Positions 1 through 6,469 are shown, counted from the first letter of the stretch. The stretch is DNA of 6,880 nucleotides from an uncultured Ktedonobacteraceae bacterium (GCA_955652655.1 CATPCK010000337.1:1-6880), one strand, 5' to 3'. Translations and numbers: made by a program. The notes: generated by a model from the letters alone, not told the origin.

Positions 1-1826
1 GTGACGGGGATGAGCACGGGCACAAACCCTTCACCGGGTCGATAATCTGGCGACTGGTGCCGGAAGTAGGTGTTGTACAACTGGGCGTAATGACCACCTT
101 GCCTCATCAATTGGTCGTGGCTGCCTTCTTCGACGATGCTGCCCCGGCTCAGGACGATGATGCGGTCGGCGTGACGAATGGTTGAGAGACGATGGGCGAT
201 GATGATGGCGGTACGGTTTTCCAGTACCAGGTCAAGTCCCTCTTGTATCTGCGCTTCGGTGAGCGGGTCAACGCTGGCCGTCGCTTCATCGAGGATAATG
301 ATGGAGGGGTTCTGGAGTAGGACCCGCGCCAGAGCGACGAGCTGCCGCTGTCCCATAGAGAGCGCTTTGCCTTCTTCTCCCACCTCGGTATCGAGGCCGT
401 CGGGCAGCGCCTCGAGCCAATCTCCCCAACCGATATTCTGAGCTACCGCCGCTACTTCCTCGTCCGTCGCTTCCGGGTGGGCATAGCGGATGTTGTCGGC
501 CACTGTGCCAGAAAAGAGGAACGGCACCTGTGGCACAATGCCCAGGCGGCGATGGTAGGCGTGTAGATCAAAGGTGCGAACGTCGCGCCCGTCTATGAGG
601 ATCTCTCCTCCCTGAAACTCGTAGAAACGAGCGACAAGCTTGCCCAGACTTGACTTACCAGCTCCGGTATGGCCTACAAGGGCAACAGTCTCCCCTGCTT
701 TGATCGCCAGGTTAAAGCCAGCCAGGACGGTTTGTTGCTCCGTATATTGGAAAAACACATCCTTGAACTCGATGCGCCCGTCCAGGCGCGGCACCGGCTG
801 TTGATCAACCTGCTGTACACGCGGTTCGGCATCGATAAGGGCGAAGACACGTTCGCTGGCCGAGAGCCCCAGTTGAAACTGACTCCAGAACGAAGCAATA
901 CTTGTCAGGGGAAACCAGAGGATACCAATACTCTGCACAAAGAGAAACCATTCTCCCGCCGAGATACCGCCGCTGAGGACGTTCAGTCCGCCAAAGTAGA
1001 CGACGATCGTCGTACCGATATTCGCTACCAGGAACAGCAGGGGAAAGACTCCGTTGTAGACAAAGCCGGAGCGCACATTCACATGGTATGACTGCTCATT
1101 GACCTTCTTGAAGGTGTCATACATATTCTGTTCCTGGCGAAAGTTTTTGGCCACAGTGATGCCGCTAATGGCTTCCTGTACATTGGCATTGACGCGCGCC
1201 AGCGATCGCTGTGAGCGCCGTGTAGTGCGCCGCGCGATCCAACGAAAACCCAGGGCGATAGCTACAATGGCGGGTGTAATGGTCAGCGCTAGCAGAGCCA
1301 GCCTGAAGTTGATGTAGAACAGCACCGCGGCAATGAGGAAGAATAAGAGTAACTGACTCAAGAGATTGAGGGTGAGCGTGACCACCGTAGCAAACTGTTC
1401 CGTATCCGATGTTACCCTACTTACAATTTTTCCAGATGGATACTCGTCGTAGAACGACATGTCTCGCGCTACGATGGCTGCGAAGGCATCTTGCTGCAAG
1501 TCTAGCACGACATTTCCTACCGAACGGGCGGTGTAGCGCTGGCGTATAAAGTTAAAAGTCCAGGAGAGAACGCCAGTAATCAAGATCGTAGCGACCAGCA
1601 GTCCTATTGTCTGTGCGGATTGAGCGGCTGTGATCGTATCAAGGCTGCGCGCAATGAGGATGGGGAAGGCGGTATCCATCAGCGACGTGAGCACAACGAG
1701 AACCGCGACAAAGAGCATAAGAGACAATTGTGGTCGGAAGTATCCGATAATGCGAGAGATTAATTGGCGGTCGTCGTACTTACGGTCATATGTTTCCGCG
1801 TCAAGGCCATCCATGATGAAGCCCAT
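1..1826 (-). CDS. ABC exporter half-transporter (membrane domain plus ATPase), consensus subunit of a heterodimer; 3' end outside the window
   Basis: The frame stays open from an ATG at 1826 to the window edge, giving about 608 residues without a stop. Half-exporters are usually 580-620 residues, so probably only a short tail is missing. The N-terminal type I exporter domain has six hydrophobic segments, near residues 34-56, 73-94, 152-172, 176-195, 259-281 and 292-312. The ATPase domain follows: A-loop Tyr361, Walker A GHTGAGKSS (385-393, Lys391), Q-loop Gln433, signature LSMGQ (489-493), Walker B IIILDE with catalytic Glu514, and H-loop His545. The signature departs from LSGGQ at its third position, whereas the catalytic Glu is intact. 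The neighbouring upstream subunit shows the reverse pattern, so the two probably pair in the inner membrane, with this subunit supplying the active Walker A/B. The substrate is unknown; multidrug, lipid or peptide export are all possible. The start is fixed by a strong ribosome binding site, and an in-frame ATG four codons later is less well placed. Confidence 0.93.
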   Translation of the reverse strand, partial: MGFIMDGLDAETYDRKYDDRQLISRIIGYFRPQLSLMLFVAVLVVLTSLMDTAFPILIARSLDTITAAQSAQTIGLLVATILITGVLSWTFNFIRQRYTARSVGNVVLDLQQDAFAAIVARDMSFYDEYPSGKIVSRVTSDTEQFATVVTLTLNLLSQLLLFFLIAAVLFYINFRLALLALTITPAIVAIALGFRWIARRTTRRSQRSLARVNANVQEAISGITVAKNFRQEQNMYDTFKKVNEQSYHVNVRSGFVYNGVFPLLFLVANIGTTIVVYFGGLNVLSGGISAGEWFLFVQSIGILWFPLTSIASFWSQFQLGLSASERVFALIDAEPRVQQVDQQPVPRLDGRIEFKDVFFQYTEQQTVLAGFNLAIKAGETVALVGHTGAGKSSLGKLVARFYEFQGGEILIDGRDVRTFDLHAYHRRLGIVPQVPFLFSGTVADNIRYAHPEATDEEVAAVAQNIGWGDWLEALPDGLDTEVGEEGKALSMGQRQLVALARVLLQNPSIIILDEATASVDPLTEAQIQEGLDLVLENRTAIIIAHRLSTIRHADRIIVLSRGSIVEEGSHDQLMRQGGHYAQLYNTYFRHQSPDYRPGEGFVPVLIPV

Positions 1827-1833
1827 GTGTTAT

Positions 1834-1839
1834 CTCCTT
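1834..1839 (-). promoter_or_regulatory. Ribosome binding site of the second ABC gene
   Basis: The minus strand reads AAGGAG followed by seven bases and the ATG at 1826. This is near-ideal Shine-Dalgarno placement. It supports this start and shows that the downstream subunit has its own translation initiation rather than relying on coupling across the 112-base gap. Confidence 0.8.
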
Positions 1840-1887
1840 CGTTGAGAGCAAACGCCAAGTGGATTTTGCAAAGGAAGCGCGGCGTTT

Positions 1888-1913
1888 TACCCCTATTGCT
1901 CAATTGTGGGGTA
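1888..1913 (-). other. Intercistronic hairpin between the two ABC genes
   Basis: The minus strand contains TACCCC, a three-base bulge, ATTG-AG-CAAT, one base, then GGGGTA, which can fold as a two-part stem. It lies 25 bases after the stop of the upstream gene. It is followed by AAAAC, not a run of T, so it is not a typical Rho-independent terminator and read-through into the second ABC gene is expected. It could protect or process the mRNA and so set subunit ratio, but chance folding is also possible. Confidence 0.3.
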
Positions 1914-1938
1914 TTCAGGCCGAGCGACATAAGCATTG

Positions 1939-3750
1939 TTATGGCAGAGGCACCTCTTGCGATTGTTCTGCGGCCAGTTGCCCTGTGGGCACCCTGTCGC
2001 GGTGAATGAAAATGCGGCGATACAACTCGCAGCGCCCGATCAACTCGCTATGAGTACCTTGATCGATCAGCTCACCTTTGCGCAGCACGAGGATCTTATC
2101 TGCCCAGCGTATCTGCGAGAGACGATGTGTGATCAACAAAGTGGTGCGGCCCTGTAAAAGACGGCGGATGGCCTTCTGAATCTCATCCTCCGTTGCGCTG
2201 TCGATGGCACTGGTTGAGTCATCCAGGACGAGGATGCGCGGGTCGGTGAGCAGAGCGCGCGCAATGGCGATGCGCTGGCGTTGTCCTCCTGATAAGGTGA
2301 CACCGCGCTCCCCAATTACCGTCTCGTAGCCATCCTTAAAGTTCAAGATAAAATCGTGGGCCTGGGCATCGCGGGCCGCCTGTTCTATCGCTGCTTGATC
2401 CGCTTTCTGGCCAAGGCCATAGGCGATGTTATCCGTGATTGAGCGGGAAAAGAGGAAGATATCCTGCTCGATGGTCGAGATCTGCGAGCGTAGGGCATCC
2501 ATGCTCCAATCACGCACGTCCACACCGTCGATGAAGATATGGCCATGCTGAACGTCATAGATGCGATTGACCAGCTTCGTCAGCGTGCTTTTCCCGGCAC
2601 CGGTTTGACCAACGATGGCGATGGTCTGGCCTGGTTCAGCACGGAAAGAGATGTGTTTCAAGACAGGAGTGTCGCCATAGCTGAAGGTGACATTCTCGAA
2701 GACGATCTCGCCGCGCATTTGCTCGTTGTAGCCGTTCTCGTTCTCGTCGAGCTCCGTCTCCTCGCGCAGGATGGTGAGAATGCGCTCCGCTCCCGCTATG
2801 CCCAACTGGACGAGGTTAAATGACCAGATGGAGATGAAGGTTGGGAAGCGAATGATACCCATCAAACCCATATAGGCTACCAGGTTCCCAACGGAGAGCT
2901 GGTGGTGTGTCACAAGGAAGAGGCCATGGAGAAAGGCCCCGGCAAGGGCGATGCCCAGGAAGAGTGGAGGCAGGTAGCGCGCCTGAATCTCTCCATTCTT
3001 GATAAAGAAGTCTCTATAAAGTCGGGCGCGCTTTGCAAACTTCCGTTGTTCCTGGCTTTCCTGGGCGGTTGATTTCACCACTTCGATGCCACTGACTGTC
3101 TCTGTCAATGCCGCGTTCATCTTGCCGAATTGATCGCGCATCTCATCGGAAACGGGTTGAAGTTGGCGCGAGTAATGTCTGAGGGTAAAGATGAAGACGA
3201 TCACGTACAGTAAGGGAGCCAGGAGTAACTGGGGTTGGATTAAGCCGATAAAGACCAGAGTAATGAAAAGACTGGTGAACGAATCAAAAATGGTGTCGAC
3301 GCCCGGCACGATCATATTGCTTAATTGAGTCATGTCGTTGGCCGCGCGCGCCATAATGTCGCCCACACGCTGGCGATTATGGAAGGTCTGGCTTTTCCCC
3401 AGCAAGTTTACGTACAACTCATCACGTGAATCGGTCGCCAGGCGCTTTCCCAATATCTCTGTTGAGAGGCGGGCAGACAGGTCAACAAGGCCGCCCACGA
3501 GGACCACTCCGAGGATTAGCATGGCAATGCGCAGCAACTGGCTGGCGGCTGCCGTTCCTTGCAAGACGGCAGTGAAGGCCATACCGGTTAATATAGGGAC
3601 GCTCGCATAGAGCGTATTGGTGATGATTGATGCCAGCATGAAACTGGCTATGAATGGTTTGTTGCGCAACAGGTGGGAGATAATCCAGCGTATAGCATTT
3701 GTACGGTTGTAGTGATATTCATTGGAAATGGTAAATTCTCTTTTTGACAA
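1939..3750 (-). CDS. ABC exporter half-transporter, degenerate-site subunit of a heterodimer (603 aa)
   Basis: This is the first gene of the ABC pair and encodes a full-length fused membrane and ATPase half-exporter. Hydrophobic segments lie near residues 32-60, 72-92, 153-172, 174-192, 262-282 and 289-312. The ATPase domain has A-loop Tyr358, Walker A GQTGAGKST (381-389, Lys387), Q-loop Gln429, a perfect signature LSGGQ (486-490), Walker B ILVLDD, and H-loop His542. The residue after Walker B Asp510 is Asp511, where active ATPases have Glu. This Glu-to-Asp change marks the degenerate partner in heterodimeric exporters such as TM287/TM288 and BmrC/BmrD. Its intact LSGGQ would complete the active site of the other subunit. 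The chosen start is a TTG at 3750 preceded by GGAGG at good spacing. An in-frame TTG at 3819 would add 23 Cys/Arg-rich residues unlike family N termini and has no ribosome binding site. The product sits in the inner membrane; the substrate is unknown. Confidence 0.94.
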   Translation of the reverse strand: MSKREFTISNEYHYNRTNAIRWIISHLLRNKPFIASFMLASIITNTLYASVPILTGMAFTAVLQGTAAASQLLRIAMLILGVVLVGGLVDLSARLSTEILGKRLATDSRDELYVNLLGKSQTFHNRQRVGDIMARAANDMTQLSNMIVPGVDTIFDSFTSLFITLVFIGLIQPQLLLAPLLYVIVFIFTLRHYSRQLQPVSDEMRDQFGKMNAALTETVSGIEVVKSTAQESQEQRKFAKRARLYRDFFIKNGEIQARYLPPLFLGIALAGAFLHGLFLVTHHQLSVGNLVAYMGLMGIIRFPTFISIWSFNLVQLGIAGAERILTILREETELDENENGYNEQMRGEIVFENVTFSYGDTPVLKHISFRAEPGQTIAIVGQTGAGKSTLTKLVNRIYDVQHGHIFIDGVDVRDWSMDALRSQISTIEQDIFLFSRSITDNIAYGLGQKADQAAIEQAARDAQAHDFILNFKDGYETVIGERGVTLSGGQRQRIAIARALLTDPRILVLDDSTSAIDSATEDEIQKAIRRLLQGRTTLLITHRLSQIRWADKILVLRKGELIDQGTHSELIGRCELYRRIFIHRDRVPTGQLAAEQSQEVPLP

Positions 3751-3754
3751 ACGG

Positions 3755-3761
3755 CACCTCC
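3755..3761 (-). promoter_or_regulatory. Ribosome binding site that fixes a TTG start
   Basis: The minus strand reads GGAGGTG, with six bases from the end of GGAGG to the TTG at 3750. No ATG or GTG in frame is comparably placed: the next in-frame ATG falls inside the first membrane segment. The site therefore decides the start of the upstream ABC gene and implies initiation at TTG. Confidence 0.75.
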
Positions 3762-3839
3762 GACAGATCGATGGGTATCTGTCTCTAAGAAAAAGCTCTA
3801 CACTTTCGCACCAGTCCAATCATTCTACCACGTTATACA

Positions 3840-3854
3840 TGACATCTACTGTCA
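3840..3854. promoter_or_regulatory. Short inverted repeat upstream of the ABC genes, possible operator
   Basis: TGACA-TCTAC-TGTCA is a perfect five-base inverted repeat about 90 bases upstream of the ABC translation start, where a promoter would be expected. ABC exporters are often controlled by a local regulator, but none is in the window. Five-base arms occur easily by chance. Confidence 0.2.
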
Positions 3855-3928
3855 GTAATTCTTTCTAACTCAATCGTATGTGGAGGTTTTCTGAATCAGG
3901 CCGAGCATCGGCGTATGGGCAGGAACTC

Positions 3929-3937
3929 TGATATAAT
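3929..3937 (+). promoter_or_regulatory. Extended -10 promoter element
   Basis: TGATATAAT is a perfect TATAAT with the TGn extension. No good -35 hexamer lies 16-18 bases upstream, which extended -10 promoters can tolerate. Transcription would start near 3944 and give the glycosyltransferase-like gene a leader of about 250 bases. No better promoter is visible closer to that gene. Confidence 0.45.
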
Positions 3938-3966
3938 AGCGCAATGTTCAGGTATTCCTTAGTATG

Positions 3967-3985
3967 GTTACAAAAGCCTTGTAAC
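3967..3985. promoter_or_regulatory. 19-bp palindrome just downstream of the extended -10 box, possible operator
   Basis: GTTACAA-AAGCC-TTGTAAC has perfect seven-base arms around a five-base centre. It sits about 23 to 41 bases downstream of the predicted transcription start, where a bound dimeric repressor could block transcription. The symmetry suits a TetR-like or similar regulator. As RNA it would be only a weak A/T-rich hairpin and lacks a T run, so a terminator is unlikely. Confidence 0.35.
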
Positions 3986-4030
3986 TATGCATGGCTCTTT
4001 CAGGGTTAGGTTGTATTGGGGAAAAGGGAA

Positions 4031-4090
4031 CGAGGGCGACGCAAGCGTCCCCACTCTTCATCCCTGCCACTCCCGCCCCTACGGGTACAA
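4031..4090. repeat. Degenerate REP-like intergenic repeat
   Basis: A hairpin GACGC-AA-GCGTC (4038-4049) extends through flanking GGG and CCC with one bulged C. It is followed 25 bases later by CGCCCCTACGGGTACAAA. Palindromes of the form 'GTAGGGGCGAC...GTCGCCC' are scattered between genes in many Chloroflexota and other environmental bacteria, and on the minus strand this stretch reads CCGTAGGGGCGG followed by GGGGACGCTTGCGTCGCCC. The resemblance is from memory; copy number in this genome cannot be seen here. Confidence 0.4.
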
Positions 4091-4197
4091 AGTCGCTTCC
4101 CAGGCGGCATCATTTAATAGCGTTCCTGCATCCTTGCTGAATAGTTACATTACAATTACGAAATAGACCTTCTTAAATGTGGAACTGGAGGTGAGCG

Positions 4198-5658
4198 ATG
4201 AAAGATCATAGCGCTGTGGAGACAGATGCGTCTTCCTCCCTGGTGGGACCTGAGAAAAGCAGCCCCGTTACTCACAAGCCAGGCAGGCGGCAATATTGCT
4301 TTCACTCTCTTTTGCAATGGTTCATTAGAGATTGGCGGACACACAAAAATTGCTTTTTTGGCGCACTTCTCCTGGTGATCACTGTAAGTATGACAGTGGT
4401 TTATTATGTTGATTCTCCAAGAGTTGCATTTGATGCAGATACACCTGCCTATGTCCTCGTCGCCGAGCGCCTTTATACACATCCATTCTTACTGGTCGAT
4501 GCCTGGCGTCTCCCTGGATATCCGCTTTTGATGGCGTTCGTTTATAGCTTTGCTGGTTATCACAACTGGATGGCCGTCAGTGCGACGCAGGATGTCCTCT
4601 TTGTGCTGGCGACAATGGAGATCTATATGCTGGCGGTCCTCATCTTTAAGCGAACGTGGATGGCTTTCCTTATAGGACTGATTGTCGGGACGAATGTCAT
4701 TCTGCTGGCATATGTCAAACCCATTATGTCTGAGGGCCTGGCACTGTGGCTGTTGACCACGCTGGCGCTGATGGTTGTGGTCTTCATCGGTCATTTACGT
4801 ATGCCAGCCTTCTGGATAGTGGTGGGGTGTATGGTGCTATTGTTGTTCACTCGTCCTGAGTGGCTTTATTTGCCGGTCCCATTGTTCGGCTATTTTCTGC
4901 TCGCCGGCATACGCCGCGGCTCTTTCAAGCGTGTGTTCATCAATGTGCTCATTGCCCTGGCCGGCATATATGCCCTTGTAGGAATTTACGTTGTTGTCAA
5001 CGTACAGATGAACCATTATCCAGGGCTGACTGCGATCGAAAATTTTAACTTGATGGGGAAGGTGCTGCAATACAATATGCAGGATGAGGCGCCCCCAGAG
5101 TACGCACAGATTAGCCGTCAATTGGACAGCTTAGTGGTGCGGGTTGACAGAGATCCCTATCACGTTCTACCTTATATTCCGGCACTCTCGAAGGATGATG
5201 ATTTAGCGGCAGGTAAGTTTGCACGCACTATTATCCTGCACCACCCTGTGGAGTTTCTCGTCAAATCCGTTGCCTTGTTCGCACCCTCGCTGACACAATA
5301 CTATGATGCGCAACGGCCGGATGTCCCTGGGCCATTTGACAAACCCCTGGCTTTGATGAAGTCTTTCGACCGTATCCTGTATCGAGCAAATGTGTTCTTT
5401 CTCCTCTGTGTACCTACATGGCTTGTCTTGTTCTGCTGGCGAAGGTTGAGGCCCCGGCAGTTAACCCTGGAAATGGGGGCTGTTGTCCTGCTGGCATTTT
5501 ACGGGCTGGTTATTACGGTCCTGGGTGGCTACAGGTTAGACGACTATATGCGCGTGCATATTGTTTTTGATCCGCTGCTGATTTTTGTTGTCTGGGGCAG
5601 CATATTCCTGGGCGCGCGATTACTTGTCAAGCGAGTTCTGAATAGAGCACTGTGGTGA
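4198..5658 (+). CDS. GT-C-type glycosyltransferase-like integral membrane protein (ArnT/PMT-related), 486 aa
   Basis: A hydrophilic N-terminal stretch of about 50 residues is followed by about ten hydrophobic segments, beginning near 53-71. The first outer loop contains FDADTPAY (Asp79, Asp81), then RLPGYPLL (104-111). Further along are MSEG (177-180, Glu179) and FTRPEW (217-222). Acidic residues in the first outer loop, an 'R-PGYP' segment and 'RPE' before a later helix are typical of GT-C lipid-phosphate-sugar-dependent glycosyltransferases (PMT/ArnT/GT39/GT83 relatives). A larger polar region at about 270-350 probably faces outside, and the last helix is preceded by YRLDDYMRVHIVFDPLL, like the 'RY..P..P' ending of the family. 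It probably transfers a sugar from a polyprenyl-phosphate donor to an outer acceptor; acceptor and sugar are unknown. The ATG has GGAGGTG at 4187-4193. The gene stands alone and diverges from the ABC pair. The fold is likely; enzymatic activity is inferred. Confidence 0.75.
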   Translation: MKDHSAVETDASSSLVGPEKSSPVTHKPGRRQYCFHSLLQWFIRDWRTHKNCFFGALLLVITVSMTVVYYVDSPRVAFDADTPAYVLVAERLYTHPFLLVDAWRLPGYPLLMAFVYSFAGYHNWMAVSATQDVLFVLATMEIYMLAVLIFKRTWMAFLIGLIVGTNVILLAYVKPIMSEGLALWLLTTLALMVVVFIGHLRMPAFWIVVGCMVLLLFTRPEWLYLPVPLFGYFLLAGIRRGSFKRVFINVLIALAGIYALVGIYVVVNVQMNHYPGLTAIENFNLMGKVLQYNMQDEAPPEYAQISRQLDSLVVRVDRDPYHVLPYIPALSKDDDLAAGKFARTIILHHPVEFLVKSVALFAPSLTQYYDAQRPDVPGPFDKPLALMKSFDRILYRANVFFLLCVPTWLVLFCWRRLRPRQLTLEMGAVVLLAFYGLVITVLGGYRLDDYMRVHIVFDPLLIFVVWGSIFLGARLLVKRVLNRALW

Positions 5659-5729
5659 ATTCGGAATACATCAATGTGTGCTTGTAAAGCTTTAACTACG
5701 GCTTCAAATGTATGGTCTGATCACTTTAA

Positions 5730-5761
5730 AACGTGATTTTTCCCACGTTGTGTAGTATAAT
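5730..5761 (+). promoter_or_regulatory. Promoter of the YqeY-family gene with an overlapping inverted repeat
   Basis: A perfect TATAAT lies at 5756-5761, with a weak -35 (GTGATT, 5733-5738) 17 bases upstream. AACGTG (5730-5735) and CACGTT (5744-5749) form a perfect six-base inverted repeat with an eight-base centre, covering the -35 and half of the spacer. This placement suits a repressor or activator site. The predicted start near 5768 gives a leader of about 40 bases. Confidence 0.5.
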
Positions 5762-5791
5762 GCTTGACAGATCACAAACAACATCATTGAG

Positions 5792-5798
5792 GGAGGAG
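5792..5798 (+). promoter_or_regulatory. Ribosome binding site of the YqeY-family gene
   Basis: GGAGGAG precedes the ATG at 5809 by ten bases, slightly long. An out-of-frame ATG at 5799 directly abuts it and stops after five codons, so it is too close to be used. The 5809 start is the only one giving the family N terminus. Confidence 0.6.
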
Positions 5799-5808
5799 AT
5801 GGCAGAAA

Positions 5809-6288
5809 ATGGCTGAAGCACGACAGGAATTTCCCATTGAGCAGCAATTGCGGAAAGATGTACAGGAGGCACAGCGGGCGCGCGATCAGTTAAGGCTGGA
5901 CACTTTGCGTATGGCCCTGGGTGCTATTCATAATCTTGAGGTGGCGCGTACGGACCGCAAGAATGCTGAGTATGGACGAGCGCTGACGGAGGAAGATTGT
6001 TTGCGGGTATTAGAACAGGAAGTCAAAAAGCGACAGCAGGCAATTCCGCTTTATGAACAGGGTGGACGTACTGAACTGGCTGAGAAGGAGCGGCAGGAGA
6101 TGAACATCCTGCAGGCGTACCTGCAAGGGTCGCAATTGAGCGACGATGAACTGCGTGATGTGGTTGCAAGGTTGATCGAGGCAAACGGGAAAGATTTCAG
6201 GCGCGTCATGCCTTTGGCGGCGAAAGAGACTAAAGGACGTGCTAATGGCGCTCGCGTGCAGCAGATTGTTAGAGAGATGATGCAATAG
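5809..6288 (+). CDS. yqeY: GatB/YqeY domain-containing protein (159 aa)
   Basis: This small, soluble, helix-rich protein belongs to the YqeY family, which resembles the C-terminal tail domain of GatB, the tRNA-binding subunit of glutamyl/aspartyl-tRNA amidotransferase. Visible family features in order are: LRLDTLRMALGAI (28-40); EEDCLRVLEQEVKKRQQAI (61-79); YEQGGRTELAEKERQE (82-97); AYLQGSQLSDDEL (103-115), where most relatives have 'YLP.QLS'; and the C-terminal KGRANGARVQQIV (142-154), matching the conserved 'KGRADG..V' segment. Length is close to the usual 145-155 residues, with a short extra N terminus. No GatA, GatB or GatC gene is nearby, so it is a stand-alone YqeY rather than part of the amidotransferase operon. 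Its exact job is not established; tRNA-related binding is assumed from the GatB relationship. It has its own promoter and no visible downstream partner on the same strand. Confidence 0.93.
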   Translation: MAEARQEFPIEQQLRKDVQEAQRARDQLRLDTLRMALGAIHNLEVARTDRKNAEYGRALTEEDCLRVLEQEVKKRQQAIPLYEQGGRTELAEKERQEMNILQAYLQGSQLSDDELRDVVARLIEANGKDFRRVMPLAAKETKGRANGARVQQIVREMMQ

Positions 6289-6388
6289 GCCAGGTGATGA
6301 TGTGCTCGTCTCTCCGCCTGCGCGAAGGAAAAGAGTTGGATAGATATGATACGATGGGAACGACCTATGTTTACAGAGGAGCCTTTGT

Positions 6389-6469
6389 ATGACCATCGAT
6401 ACAGCATTTATACATTTGGATTGCTCGCAGATGAATGGCACGGATCAGTGTGAACATTCCCGCATGTAA
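6389..6469 (+). CDS. Doubtful small open frame (26 aa), possibly the 5' remnant of a disrupted gene
   Basis: An ATG with a good ribosome binding site (AGAGGAG, 6375-6381, seven bases away) opens a frame of 26 codons ending in TAA at 6467. The peptide begins MTIDTAFIHLDC, contains two Cys, and matches nothing I recognise. The stop falls within the first bases of a motif shared with the nearby inverted-repeat element (6466-6479), as if an insertion had cut an older gene here. No continuation of the frame is seen downstream. It may equally be chance. Confidence 0.2.
   Translation: MTIDTAFIHLDCSQMNGTDQCEHSRM

Larger units (their letters stand above)
3751..4197. other. Divergent intergenic region (447 bp) between the ABC pair and the glycosyltransferase-like gene
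   Basis: No convincing protein gene is present. On the minus-strand side it holds the ABC ribosome binding site and a short inverted repeat at 3840-3854, but no clear -35/-10 pair. On the plus-strand side it holds an extended -10 box, a 19-bp palindrome, a degenerate REP-like repeat and, at 4187-4193, a GGAGGTG ribosome binding site for the gene starting at 4198. Confidence 0.6.

Noticed and set aside
669..1091. 140-codon open frame on the plus strand
   Set aside because: It is antisense to the ATPase and membrane domains of the downstream ABC gene. The peptide looks like a frame shadow with no family features.
3751..3819. N-terminal extension of the first ABC gene to a TTG at 3819
   Set aside because: There is no ribosome binding site, the composition is atypical, and a much better-placed GGAGG-TTG start lies at 3750.
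4156..4482. Minus-strand open frame of 108 codons over the start of the glycosyltransferase-like gene
   Set aside because: It covers that gene's 5' end and ribosome binding site, and its composition is that of an antisense shadow.
5659..5730. Possible terminator after the glycosyltransferase-like gene (AAGC...GCTT, AAAGCTTT)
   Set aside because: The stems are only four bases and lack a following T run.
5764..5769. Perfect TTGACA hexamer upstream of the YqeY-family gene
   Set aside because: No -10 lies 16-18 bases downstream. It sits just after a good TATAAT, about where transcription should begin.
5799..5816. Five-codon mini-frame overlapping the YqeY-family start codon
   Set aside because: Its ATG directly abuts the Shine-Dalgarno sequence, so a ribosome could not initiate there.
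6010..6441. Minus-strand open frames of 143 and 118 codons across the YqeY-family gene
   Set aside because: They are antisense to a clearly conserved gene, rich in Ser/Leu/His as reverse-frame shadows are, and have no recognisable domain.
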